A stretch of DNA of 64,000 nucleotides, taken from positions 1-64,000 of the forward strand of contig JAIQFC010000025.1 in NCBI GenBank assembly GCA_020073465.1, given 5' to 3'. The stretch comes from Terriglobia bacterium (GTDB lineage Bacteria > Acidobacteriota > Terriglobia > Terriglobales > Acidobacteriaceae). Made by a program: the position numbers and the translations under genes. How positions within the stretch are numbered: the stretch's first letter is position 1; each line of letters begins with the position of its first letter. Below are positions 48,648 through 56,487 of the stretch, one piece after another. A model generated the notes under the pieces. The model was not told where the DNA came from. It saw nothing but the letters and a program-made list of their open reading frames with translations, and did no database searches.

Positions 48648-49414
48648 ACGAACCTCCTGTACGTGGTCACCGACACTACAGGTAGATCGTTCACAGATGG
48701 ACCCAGCGGAGCGCAGGCCAGGATCAGATTGTTCTCCGTCTGGCTGTAATTGCGCTCCTGCTTCTGCTCGGGCTCCTTGCTGGTGTCGTTCTTGCGGTCT
48801 TTCGGTTTTACCGGTCCGGGCTCAGCGGGCGTCAGGCTGCGCTTGAATCCGCGGACGCGCGACTGCACCTCGTAGACGAGCCGGATGTTGTCGTAGTAGC
48901 GGACGACGCGGGCCTGGGTGTTGTAGTACGTGTGCCGCAGGGCCGCGGGCCGCAGGCTGATCTGGCGCAGGTCGGAGGGTTTCACTCCGACTACGCTCAA
49001 AGCCACCGACAGCGAAAAGAAGGCCATACCGAACGACATGGCGAACCTTGGCTGTCTTACCGTGGCCCAGATCGGTTGCATCGCGTCTGAGAACCGTGCC
49101 TGCACCCGCTCCAGCCACGAGACGCGCGGCGGAGTAGAGAGAGCAGGGGCGCGCAGACGATCCGATGCGATCCCCGTTGTTGACGCCAGAATATTCTCGA
49201 CCAGGCCGGCTGGAGGCTCCACCTCCGTGAGACCCTTCAGCCAGTTGCGGCCCGCCTCAGCTTCGGCGAACAGCGGCCCGCACGCGGGACATGCCCGGGC
49301 GTGAGCCTGGAAGCGGTCGAGTTTTGCGCCGCTCAGGAGGCCGTCTAAGGCGTCCGAGAGCAGGCCGTCAAACTCGTGACACTGCATTCCGTTGCTGGTC
49401 TGTTCTGGCATCAC
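48644..49414 (-). CDS. zinc-finger (zf-HC2) anti-sigma factor
   Basis: 256 aa. The N-terminus has CHEFDGLLSDALDGLL then HARACPACG, the HxxxCxxC anti-sigma zinc-binding signature, followed by LFAEAEAGRNWL. A single membrane helix lies near residues 120-140 (FAMSFGMAFFSLSVALSVVGV) and the rest is extracytoplasmic. It holds the ECF sigma factor encoded just upstream and releases it on an envelope signal. The start is GTG 49414 (or ATG 49411), overlapping the sigma stop; the end overlaps the B-box gene start. Confidence 0.9.
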   Translation of the reverse strand: MMPEQTSNGMQCHEFDGLLSDALDGLLSGAKLDRFQAHARACPACGPLFAEAEAGRNWLKGLTEVEPPAGLVENILASTTGIASDRLRAPALSTPPRVSWLERVQARFSDAMQPIWATVRQPRFAMSFGMAFFSLSVALSVVGVKPSDLRQISLRPAALRHTYYNTQARVVRYYDNIRLVYEVQSRVRGFKRSLTPAEPGPVKPKDRKNDTSKEPEQKQERNYSQTENNLILACAPLGPSVNDLPVVSVTTYRRFV

Positions 49415-50007
49415 ATCACCTGCCTATAGGTACGTTGCAGGAGGCGAGCTAGTTCCGCCCGGCCTCGATTTATTCGACTTTTCACAGTACCCTCCGGTAC
49501 CTTCAAAACGTTGGCGATCTCGCGGTAGTCCATATCCTGTAAGTCCCTTAGAATCACTGCTTCACGAAGCTCTGGCGACAGCTTGCCGAGGGCGGCGTGG
49601 ACCGTCTCCCCGACCTCCCGCTGGCGTACGTGGGCGTCGGGCGGGGCAGATTGGTCCTGGATTTGCTCAGAGAGGGGTTGGGCGTCTTCATGCTCGGTCG
49701 TGGCGTCCATCGAGTCGGTCATCCGGTCCTGCTTGGTTTTGCGGAAGTGGTCGACCAGCAAATTGCGCGTGATGGTGGTGACCCAGGTGACGAACGCGCC
49801 TTTGGATGAGTCGTAGCTTGACAGCGTTCGGTACATCTTGATGAAGACCTCCTGGGTGAGGTCTTCGGCGTCGTCGCCCGACCCAGCGAAGCGGTAGCAG
49901 ATGTTATAGATGCGGCGGTTGTAGGTCTGAACGATTTCCTCCCAGGCGGCGGAGTCGCCGGCAATACAGCGGCGGACTAGCATCGCAACGACCTGGACGT
50001 CTTCCAA
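49411..50007 (-). CDS. ECF-family RNA polymerase sigma factor
   Basis: 198 aa. Region 2 has YNICYRFAGSGDDAEDLTQEVFIKMYRTL with FVTWVTTITRNLLVDHFRK (about residues 35-90). Region 4 has LSPELREAVILRDLQDMDYREIANVLKVPEGTVKSRINRGRAELARLL (about 140-190). An acidic, Gln-rich linker separates them. The start is TTG 50007, preceded by GGGGAGTG. It directs transcription of its own operon and of envelope-stress genes, by analogy with sigma-E systems. It is controlled by the overlapping anti-sigma gene. Confidence 0.95.
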   Translation of the reverse strand: MEDVQVVAMLVRRCIAGDSAAWEEIVQTYNRRIYNICYRFAGSGDDAEDLTQEVFIKMYRTLSSYDSSKGAFVTWVTTITRNLLVDHFRKTKQDRMTDSMDATTEHEDAQPLSEQIQDQSAPPDAHVRQREVGETVHAALGKLSPELREAVILRDLQDMDYREIANVLKVPEGTVKSRINRGRAELARLLQRTYRQVM

Positions 50008-50281
50008 CCCGCACTCCCCGGAAACTGCTGGTTGTTACCGCTGAAAGGCGGTCAGCATGGGACGCGAAACAGACGAGAACCTCACCCCAGCTTCGACCCC
50101 ACAAGACAATACGCGGATGTGGAGGGCAAAGTTCTCGGCTGCAAGTTTATGTAAAACAGGGAATTGTAGCAGCGGGCGACCCCGCCACGAAGTTGGACGG
50201 CAGGAATTGCAGGTCCTCACGCATGGTTGATCCTTTCTGCTACGATTTATGTGGGTCAGGATGCCTTCCCGGGAGGTGTTT

Positions 50282-50797
50282 ATGATTCCCCTCTCCTTCG
50301 TTACTTCGCGCGGCCTTACCTGGTCGAAAGCTCACGAGAAAGATAAATACGAGCTTACATTCCATGGCGAAGTTGCAGCTTCGCTGCATCGGGTCAACCG
50401 GTGGTCAGCAACCTTCCTGGCGGAATCCTGCGCTGGGCGCTGGGCGTTCCGCCGCACCGGCTTCCTGGGTTCCGATACGGAGATCGTGGATTTGGATTCA
50501 AGCCAGCGGATTGCCACCTTCAAGGCGAACTGGTCCGGCGGAGGGACGCTGGCATTTTGTGACGGCGAGACATTTCGATTTGCCTGCAGAGGCGTGTGGC
50601 GGCCGGTCTGGAACGTGCTTGACGACAATGGGGAGACGGTTCTGCACCTGGATACTCGCGAAAGAACGGTCGACCTGGTGAAGGAGCCAGCGGTGAACGA
50701 AGGCCGGTTGGCGCTGCTGATCATTTTTGCGTGGCATCGCATGTTGCAGGCGGCAGAGGACGCCGCTGAGGTGGCGGTAATGGCCGCGGCCTCGTAA
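50282..50797 (+). CDS. uncharacterised 171-aa protein
   Basis: Has a very good ribosome site (GGGAGGTG) five bases before the ATG. It is beta-rich with many Trp and Phe (SATFLAESCAGRWAFRRTGFLGSDTEIV, TFKANWSGGGTLAFCDGETFRF, VLDDNGETVLHLD), ending in a short helix with HRMLQAAEDAAEV. It has no signal peptide and no catalytic motif. The strand pattern faintly recalls the tubby/LURP-one-like fold, but I would not name it. It sits alone between the sigma operon and the GlxA-type regulator. Confidence 0.6.
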   Translation: MIPLSFVTSRGLTWSKAHEKDKYELTFHGEVAASLHRVNRWSATFLAESCAGRWAFRRTGFLGSDTEIVDLDSSQRIATFKANWSGGGTLAFCDGETFRFACRGVWRPVWNVLDDNGETVLHLDTRERTVDLVKEPAVNEGRLALLIIFAWHRMLQAAEDAAEVAVMAAAS

Positions 50798-50820
50798 GTG
50801 CGCTGGATCCCGGTGTCCTC

Positions 50821-50867
50821 CTGAGATCCAGCGACCCTGAAGAGCGGCTGCGCTCAGGATGACGCCC
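50821..50867. repeat. REP-like element, partial (copy 4)
   Basis: AGAGCGGCTGCGCTCAGGAT with GACGCC matches the 3' half of the 12936 and 40101 elements. It lies between the 171-aa gene and the GlxA-type gene. Confidence 0.7.
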
Positions 50868-50933
50868 TGCATGATGTCGCTCGCGCCAGGACTCCGGCTA
50901 AGCAAGACTGCTTCCGTCGAACATTTGTGCACG

Positions 50934-51908
50934 CTACACGCCGAACCTTCGCCGGTAGGCGCTGGGGGAGACGCCGGTATGCCGCTGGAAGAGGCCGCGG
51001 AAGAAGGCGACATCCTGATAACCGACGGCGTCGCTGATCTCCTGCATGGTGCGATGGTCGCTCTCCAGCAGGCGTTTGGCGGCGGCGACTCGCAGCTTCT
51101 GCAAGTAGATCAACGGGCTGTCTCCTGTCGCTTGCTTAAAGCGGCGAGCGAAATTGCGCAGGCTCATGCCCGCACGGCGGGCGGGAGCCTCCAGCGGAAA
51201 GGTCCGCTGAAAATTCTGGTGCAGCCACTCCTGTGCGCTGGAGATGGTGTCGTCAGAATGATCGGTTTTTAACGGGACGATGGCGAACCCGGCCTGCCAG
51301 GCGCGGGGTGTCTCGATGAGCAGAGCCTTGGCGCTTTGCATGGCAACTTCGTGGCCGCAGAACTTCTCCACTAGATACAGACTGAGATCGAGCGCGGCGT
51401 GCACACCTCCGCCGCAGTAGAAGCCACGGTCCTCGGTGACCATCAATTCCGGCATCCACCGCACCTTGGGATATTTCTCCCGGAAGCGTTCGGCCAAGGC
51501 CCAGTGGGTGGTGGCACGTTTGCCATCCAACAAGCCGGTGGCGGCGACCAGGCCCACACCTGTACACACACTGGCGATGGCCGCTCCCCGCTTGTGCCAC
51601 CGCCGCAGCCAGGGCACAACCGGTTCATAGCGTTCGACCACATGGTCAATGTTCAGTCCGGTGGTCGGAATGAAGATGAGATCTGTATTGCGGATGGCTT
51701 TGAGCGCTACGTCAGGTTGGATTTGGATGGGCCCGTCACAGCGGACCGCGCGTCCATCCACCGATGCTGTGGTCACTCGAAAATGAGGCACCGGCCGCGT
51801 TCCCGTGAGGTAGTTCCACAGCGTTCCGGCATGGCGGAAGACCTCCATCGGACCGATGGCGGTGGAGGAGAAAGTCTGATCGAGAAACAGGACCGTGACG
51901 TCTATCAT
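50934..51908 (-). CDS. GlxA-family AraC-type transcriptional regulator
   Basis: 324 aa. The N-terminal DJ-1/PfpI-like domain covers about residues 1-180 (IDVTVLFLDQTFSSTAIGPMEVF, ASVCTGVGLVAATGLLDGKRATTHW, FYCGGGVHAALDLSLYLVEKF). The C-terminal AraC double helix-turn-helix covers about 220-320 (RNFARRFKQATGDSPLIYLQKLRV, TMQEISDAVGYQDVAFFRGLFQRHTGVSPSAYRRRF). GTG 51914 is possible, but ATG 51908 has GGAGG at better spacing. Ligand and targets are unknown. The CTGVG Cys keeps the DJ-1 nucleophile elbow, as in other GlxA-type regulators. Confidence 0.92.
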   Translation of the reverse strand: MIDVTVLFLDQTFSSTAIGPMEVFRHAGTLWNYLTGTRPVPHFRVTTASVDGRAVRCDGPIQIQPDVALKAIRNTDLIFIPTTGLNIDHVVERYEPVVPWLRRWHKRGAAIASVCTGVGLVAATGLLDGKRATTHWALAERFREKYPKVRWMPELMVTEDRGFYCGGGVHAALDLSLYLVEKFCGHEVAMQSAKALLIETPRAWQAGFAIVPLKTDHSDDTISSAQEWLHQNFQRTFPLEAPARRAGMSLRNFARRFKQATGDSPLIYLQKLRVAAAKRLLESDHRTMQEISDAVGYQDVAFFRGLFQRHTGVSPSAYRRRFGV

Positions 51909-52240
51909 AGGCACCCTCCGAAGGGGATGAGCGGTTTGGTCTCAGCGGCTAAAGCCGAAACTGACTCTGCGCGACCTCGGCGGTTAAAGCCGCGATTGAT
52001 TTTGCTTCGCATACGGTGCGGCTTGAAGCCGCACCCTTTCAAAACGGACCCGCAGATCGAGATTCTCCGCAACGACTGAACACGAAGTCCCGGTAAGAGC
52101 TCTGGGCGCGGCCGACTCGGGGCTCTGGCTGAATCACCTATGTGCGATGTCATATCTGCCATCTTGTTTCAAGCCTTGCCGTCGTCTACTCTGGGGCCAT
52201 CGTAGGCAACTTGTTTAAAGAACCTACAGAGGAGGCTCAA
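51909..52240. other. gap with copy B of the two-hairpin repeat
   Basis: Upstream regions of two divergent genes. Its main content is the repeat at 51978-52072, plus a partial unit at 51938-51975 (GCGGCTAAAGCC). Confidence 0.55.
51978..52072. repeat. 95-nt two-hairpin dispersed repeat, copy B
   Basis: GCGGTTAAAGCCGCGATTGA, GCGGCTTGAAGCCGC and CCCTTTCAAAAC align to 37914-38008, including the tail. Confidence 0.85.
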
Positions 52241-52573
52241 ATGAGCGAACACTACCACGATGTCGGCGATCTTCGGTTTCTCAAGGAAATGGGGAAACTC
52301 GCACCCACAGAATTCAACGCCTGGCTCGCGCTGGACAAGATTGTTCCCCGTGAGGACGGCGCCATTCCGAGAAAATATCGCGAACTCATCGCATTGGGAG
52401 TTGCTTTCACGACCCAGTGCCCCTACTGCATCGAAGTGCATACAAAAGGCGCGAAGGCAGCCGGGGCGTCTCGCGAGGAAGTCACCGAAAGCGCACTCAT
52501 TGCTGCTGCCCTGCGCGCTGGAGGCGCAGCAACGCACGGCGCCATGGCGCTGAAGTTCTACGACCAAGTCTGA
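52241..52573 (+). CDS. carboxymuconolactone decarboxylase / AhpD-like protein
   Basis: 110 aa of all-helical fold. CPYCIEVHTKGAKAAG holds the CxxC-x3-H motif of AhpD-like alkylhydroperoxidases (Cys about residues 66 and 69). An ideal ribosome site, AGAGGAGGCTCAA, precedes ATG 52241; an upstream in-frame ATG at 52142 is rejected. It may use the Cys pair to reduce peroxides or act as a redox partner. It is cytosolic and monocistronic, divergent from the GlxA-type regulator. Confidence 0.9.
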   Translation: MSEHYHDVGDLRFLKEMGKLAPTEFNAWLALDKIVPREDGAIPRKYRELIALGVAFTTQCPYCIEVHTKGAKAAGASREEVTESALIAAALRAGGAATHGAMALKFYDQV

Positions 52574-52686
52574 ATGCGGATTCACCTGGCTGAATACGAA
52601 TTCCATTCGCAGGTGACTCCAAAATTCGGACGTACTTCGGTCGTGGGTTGCGGCAGTGATGCGCAACTCGGAAGCTGACCCTCTAC

Positions 52687-53937
52687 CTACTCGCTGGTGA
52701 AGTAGTCCACCTCTATCGGGTTCTCAAACAACGAGTAGTCGCGGGTCACGACGGTGATGCCGCTGTCGGTGACGAAGTAGCGCTGGCGGTCGGCTTCGGC
52801 GTCGTAGCCGATGGTGGTGCCTTCGGGGACGTGGACGTCGCGGTCGAGAATGGCGCGGCGGATCCGGCAGCGGCGTCCCACGCTGACGTGGGAGAACAGG
52901 ATGCAGTCATCCACCTCGCTGTACGAATTCACACGGACGTTAGGCGAGAGGATGGAATTCTTCACAATTCCGCCGGAGACGATGCATCCGTTGGAGACGA
53001 TGGAGTCGAGGGCGGTACCGGTGCGTCCAGGCTCGGCGAACACGAACTTCGCCGGCGGATACTGGCGCTGGTGGGTGCGGATGGGCCATTCTTCGTCGTA
53101 GAGGTTGAAAATCGGCGACACGGAGACGATGTCCATGTTGGCCTCGTAGTAGGCCTCGAGCGTGCCCACGTCGCGCCAGTAGAGGGCTTCTTTCTTGTTT
53201 TCGTCGACGAAATCGTAGGCGAAGACGCGGTAATCATCGACCATCTTGGGCAGGATGTCCTTGCCGAAATCGTGGCTGGAGTTGGGGTCTTCGGCGTCTT
53301 TCAGCAGTACGGGAATGAGCACATCGGCGTTGAAAAGATAGACGCCCATGGAGCCAGGGACCTTCTCGGGGTTCCAGGGAGAACGCAGTTTGGTCTCTTT
53401 GGGTTTTTCCTCGAAGCCGTTGACGCGGCCGTCTTTGTCGACGTCGACCACACCGAGGCGCGTGGATTCGGAAGGATCGATCTGGATGGTGGCGAGGGTA
53501 ATGTCGGCAGCGGAGTCAAGGTGCTGCTTCATCATCTTGCCGTAATCCATCTTGTAGATGTGATCGCCGCCGAGGATGAGCACGTGTTTGGGTTGCTCGG
53601 AGCCGATGGAATAAATGTTCTGGTAAACCGCGTCGGCGGTGCCCTGATACCACTGATCGCTGACCCGCTTCATGGGCGGCAACACTTCGACAAACTCACC
53701 CACCTCGCGGCCCAGGATATTCCAGCCTTCGCGGATGTGGCGGTTGAGAGAGAGTGCTTTGTACTGGGTGAGGATATAGACACGGCGCAGGTCGGAGTTG
53801 AGGCAGTTGGACAGAGTGATGTCGATGATGCGATAGATGCCGCCGAACGTAACGGCAGGCTTTGCGCGGTCGCGGGTGAGAGGGTAGAGGCGCTCTCCGG
53901 CGCCGCCTGCCAGCAGGACTCCGAGGGTGTCTTTCAT
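52687..53937 (-). CDS. glgC: glucose-1-phosphate adenylyltransferase
   Basis: 416 aa. Makes ADP-glucose from glucose-1-phosphate and ATP for glycogen synthesis. The N-terminal nucleotidyltransferase has VLLAGGAGERLYPLTRDRAKPAVTFGG and YRIIDITLSNCLNS, then GTADAVYQN and ILGGDHIYKMDY. GFEEKPKE is near the glucose-phosphate site, with PGSMGVYLFNADVL behind it. The C-terminal left-handed beta-helix (NGCIVSGGIVKNSILSPNV, CRIRRAILDRDVHVPEGTTIG) completes the fold. ATG 53937 begins the usual MKDTLGVLLAGG; the upstream frame is spurious. No other glg gene is present. Confidence 0.96.
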   Translation of the reverse strand: MKDTLGVLLAGGAGERLYPLTRDRAKPAVTFGGIYRIIDITLSNCLNSDLRRVYILTQYKALSLNRHIREGWNILGREVGEFVEVLPPMKRVSDQWYQGTADAVYQNIYSIGSEQPKHVLILGGDHIYKMDYGKMMKQHLDSAADITLATIQIDPSESTRLGVVDVDKDGRVNGFEEKPKETKLRSPWNPEKVPGSMGVYLFNADVLIPVLLKDAEDPNSSHDFGKDILPKMVDDYRVFAYDFVDENKKEALYWRDVGTLEAYYEANMDIVSVSPIFNLYDEEWPIRTHQRQYPPAKFVFAEPGRTGTALDSIVSNGCIVSGGIVKNSILSPNVRVNSYSEVDDCILFSHVSVGRRCRIRRAILDRDVHVPEGTTIGYDAEADRQRYFVTDSGITVVTRDYSLFENPIEVDYFTSE

Positions 53938-54210
53938 CGCACTGCCTCGACTTCCAGAGAGACTGTATTCGGTCCTGGCGTCCACCGGCCGCGCAAAAGT
54001 GGAGTGCGTGCGCTCCGGCGAGTGCCACAGAAAACAGTAGATGGTAGCACAGGGTGCAAGGTCTCATGGCGGGTTCCCCTGGCAGCCCCAATCATGCCCG
54101 GCCAGGAGCTGGCCACCGCTGAGGACGAACCGAGTTTGGGGGAACTTGGCGACACAAAAAGGGCGGCTCGGCGAGCCGCCCACAGACTGCCGCGATATAG
54201 TCGCGTGCAT
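53938..54210. other. gap upstream of glgC holding a terminator
   Basis: Holds the glgC upstream region and the terminator of the C1 peptidase at 54156-54181. Nothing else recognised. Confidence 0.45.
54156..54181 (-). terminator. Rho-independent terminator of the C1 peptidase gene
   Basis: On the minus strand, GGGCGGCTC and GAGCCGCCC form a perfect 9-bp stem, followed by TTTTTGTGT. It lies 30 bases after the peptidase stop. Confidence 0.85.
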
Positions 54211-55254
54211 TTACGGATTCAGGGTCTTGATTTGGAACTTGTCTAGGTCGATCCATTTCATGCTCAACAGTGACCAGAAGTCCTGGGCAAACTGCGAAAG
54301 GACATAGTCGTACGGCAGCCAGCCATAGCCGGCATTGCCCCAGGCCTTGCCCCAGGAGTTGCGAATCAGCAACGCTCCGGTAGTGGACTTCTTTGAGGCC
54401 AGGTTGGTGATCTTCAGGTTGTCGTCGTAGCCGACGGCTACGATGGCGTGTCCCCCAAACGCACGCTCTCCGGGAGCTGGATACGGGAATGCACCTTTGA
54501 CGTCACCCTGGTTGTAGGACGGGAACACCCAGAAGCCGAACATGGTTGGGATCCCGAACGACAGGTAGGTCTTGACGCTGCTCAACACGTTCGCGGGAGG
54601 TATCGGCGCCCCGAAAGGATCGTGGCAGAAATAGTTGATGGACTCAAAATTGTCCGCCATCTCATAGACGAAGGCCGTCGGCTCCTCATCGAAAGTGCGC
54701 TCGTTGGAGATGCTTGGCTGCTGTCGGTCCGTGTAGGGCCAATACGTCTCTGGCGGAACTCCGAACAGCGCCAGAGCCGCCATCGTCGTGCGCAGATAGG
54801 CGCCGGTGTCGCCCACCAGCCCGAGCAGGTCGCGAGTGGTCTTGTAGACAAACAGCCGTGAGCCGTCGATGTGCTTGCCAAACGCGCGTCTCTCGAAATA
54901 CTCGACGATCCCCACCGCCGCGTTAGCCGTACAGGAGCCGAGCACGAGTTGGTTCTCTACCGGAGAGCACCACTGCCGGAGGTCGACTGCCGCGGCTAGA
55001 GGTCCCTTCATCTTCTTGGCCTTGGGAATCCCCAGGTTTTCCACGAACTTGAGGATTTCCGGATGTTCATCGGTGTAGTCGCGCAGATCTGGGACGTCGG
55101 GCAGCCAGCCTGTCCCCACGATCTGCATGGCATCGGGAATCTTGGGATCCGGAATTTCAACAAACCCAAATAGCGGGAAGGGTTGTGTGACGGGCACCGC
55201 CATCTCTTCTTTCTCTTTGACGATGCGAGGAGGTCCTTGCAGTATGGACGCCAT
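54211..55254 (-). CDS. papain-like C1 family cysteine peptidase
   Basis: 347 aa. VDLRQWCSPVENQLVLGSCTANAAVG carries the oxyanion Gln and catalytic Cys (about residues 102-108). FGGHAIVAVGYDD has the catalytic His (about 260-272) and IRNSWGKAWGNAGYGWLPYDYV the catalytic Asn. About 90 residues precede the catalytic part and may act as a propeptide (WLPDVPDLRDYTDEHPEILKF). No signal peptide is visible, so it may be cytosolic or exported by a non-classical route. The start ATG has AAGGAGAATC ahead of it. The role is unknown. Confidence 0.9.
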   Translation of the reverse strand: MASILQGPPRIVKEKEEMAVPVTQPFPLFGFVEIPDPKIPDAMQIVGTGWLPDVPDLRDYTDEHPEILKFVENLGIPKAKKMKGPLAAAVDLRQWCSPVENQLVLGSCTANAAVGIVEYFERRAFGKHIDGSRLFVYKTTRDLLGLVGDTGAYLRTTMAALALFGVPPETYWPYTDRQQPSISNERTFDEEPTAFVYEMADNFESINYFCHDPFGAPIPPANVLSSVKTYLSFGIPTMFGFWVFPSYNQGDVKGAFPYPAPGERAFGGHAIVAVGYDDNLKITNLASKKSTTGALLIRNSWGKAWGNAGYGWLPYDYVLSQFAQDFWSLLSMKWIDLDKFQIKTLNP

Positions 55255-55650
55255 GGTGATTCTCCTTTTCCGGAAGAGGCCCTCCGGCTATGCGCTTAGG
55301 ATGGGAGTTGGTGTAGGCCGCGCAAAGAAAGGAAAGTGCAACCGCCCCAGTTCGATTTCATCTTCCTTCTTCCCAGTCTGCACAGGGGAAAAAAGCAAAA
55401 GCCGACTCACCAGCAACGGAATTACGCCTCCGCTTGCGGTAACTCGGCTGTCTCTAAGCCTGGTTCCCTAGACTTCGTAGAGATCCGTGGCTTTCCGTCC
55501 CTTGCTTGCACAAGGTTTGGTTTTGACAAATTTTTCGACGCGAGTTTCGCTCTTGCCAGCGCCGGTGTCAAGAGAATTCGGGCTAATGGAAAGCCACTAA
55601 GAGGAACAACTGTGCTTGTACGTAATACGGGAAGGTCCGCGCAATTATTT
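55255..55650. other. non-coding stretch upstream of the C1 peptidase
   Basis: About 396 bases with no convincing gene, repeat or terminator on either strand. Confidence 0.45.
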
Positions 55651-55938
55651 CTATTTCCCCTCGTCCTCAATCTTGATGCGGAGAGACTTGAGGAACTTCA
55701 AATCCTGATCGCTGATCTTGAATTCAGGATTAGTGGTCAGCGTGGTCACGAGGGAAGTCTTGTCGGCGGGCTTTTCTCCCTGCTTGCTCACGCCGATGGT
55801 GGCCTCGAGGACGAGGAAGATGTCGTAGCCGCCTTCCTTGATGCGCGACACGACTTCGGCGATCGACTCCGAGTCGGAGAGGGACTCGTTGATGGCCTCG
55901 CCTAATTCCTTCATGAGTTGCTTCAGTTGCTGATCCAC
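55651..55938 (-). CDS. uncharacterised 95-aa protein
   Basis: Starts at GTG 55938 (DQQLKQLMKELGEAINESL) and ends KSLRIKIEDEGK. A helical N-terminal half is followed by a likely beta-hairpin (YDIFLVLEATIGV). It is acidic, soluble and without Cys. The much longer frame up to 56433 is rejected because it runs antisense through the membrane-protein gene at 56056. No family is recognised; small proteins of this shape are common in Acidobacteriota. The short distance to the divergent membrane protein (117 bases) suggests a shared control region. Confidence 0.6.
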   Translation of the reverse strand: MDQQLKQLMKELGEAINESLSDSESIAEVVSRIKEGGYDIFLVLEATIGVSKQGEKPADKTSLVTTLTTNPEFKISDQDLKFLKSLRIKIEDEGK

Positions 55939-56055
55939 TCGGCCCCCAGACTCGCCATACTGTTTAGTCAGATGCCGCGAGCGACGGAACGGTTCGCTTC
56001 GTCGCTTTCTGGCGCTACATCGATTGTAGCTCCGGAGACTGTTAAAATCGAGGGC

Positions 56056-56412
56056 GTGAGCAAGCTTTCTACGGCACGCAAGTTTGGGGTGGCGGCCCGG
56101 GTGGCCACGCAGATGGCCACGCAGAGCGCCAAACGCAGCCGGACGCTGAGTGCCATGTGGAGCGCGGTCAAGGCTACGGCGCGGTCGTTCGGCCATGTAC
56201 TGCACATGTTGTGGCTGGAAGTGATCGGAACCTTGTTTCTGGCCATGGCGGGAATTGGCGGCATCGCCCTGGTACGGGAATATGTGAAGTATCAGGGACA
56301 TCGAGCCACGGCGGGACGCATCGTGGTTGCGGTTCTGTTCACCTTGACGTTTGCGTGGTTTGGGGTGAGTTCGTTCTGGAGAGTGAGGCAGAAGAGCCGA
56401 GGGGCGCGGTGA
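56056..56412 (+). CDS. small membrane protein, unrecognised
   Basis: About 118 aa with two helices (LWLEVIGTLFLAMAGIGGIAL and TAGRIVVAVLFTLTFAWFGVSSFW) after a basic, Ala/Thr-rich head. The start is taken as GTG 56056 with a GAGG leader; ATG 55972 is an alternative. No motif suggests function. It lies 75 bases ahead of the mutase gene, possibly co-transcribed. Confidence 0.55.
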   Translation: MSKLSTARKFGVAARVATQMATQSAKRSRTLSAMWSAVKATARSFGHVLHMLWLEVIGTLFLAMAGIGGIALVREYVKYQGHRATAGRIVVAVLFTLTFAWFGVSSFWRVRQKSRGAR

Positions 56413-56487
56413 CGTTGGCTGGATGGGTGGCACTGCCGAAAGCAGATTCCTCAGCGCTGCGCGCCTCGGAATAACAAGAAGCTATTT

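Noticed and set aside
52831-54246. 471-codon open frame on the + strand across glgC
   Set aside because: It is the antisense of glgC; long antisense frames are expected at this GC, and the product (DVHIGLVVGLE-type low complexity) has no family features.
55939-56433. N-terminal extension of the 95-aa protein to 260 aa
   Set aside because: The extra part is Arg/His/Pro-rich, runs antisense through the membrane-protein gene and has no fold features.
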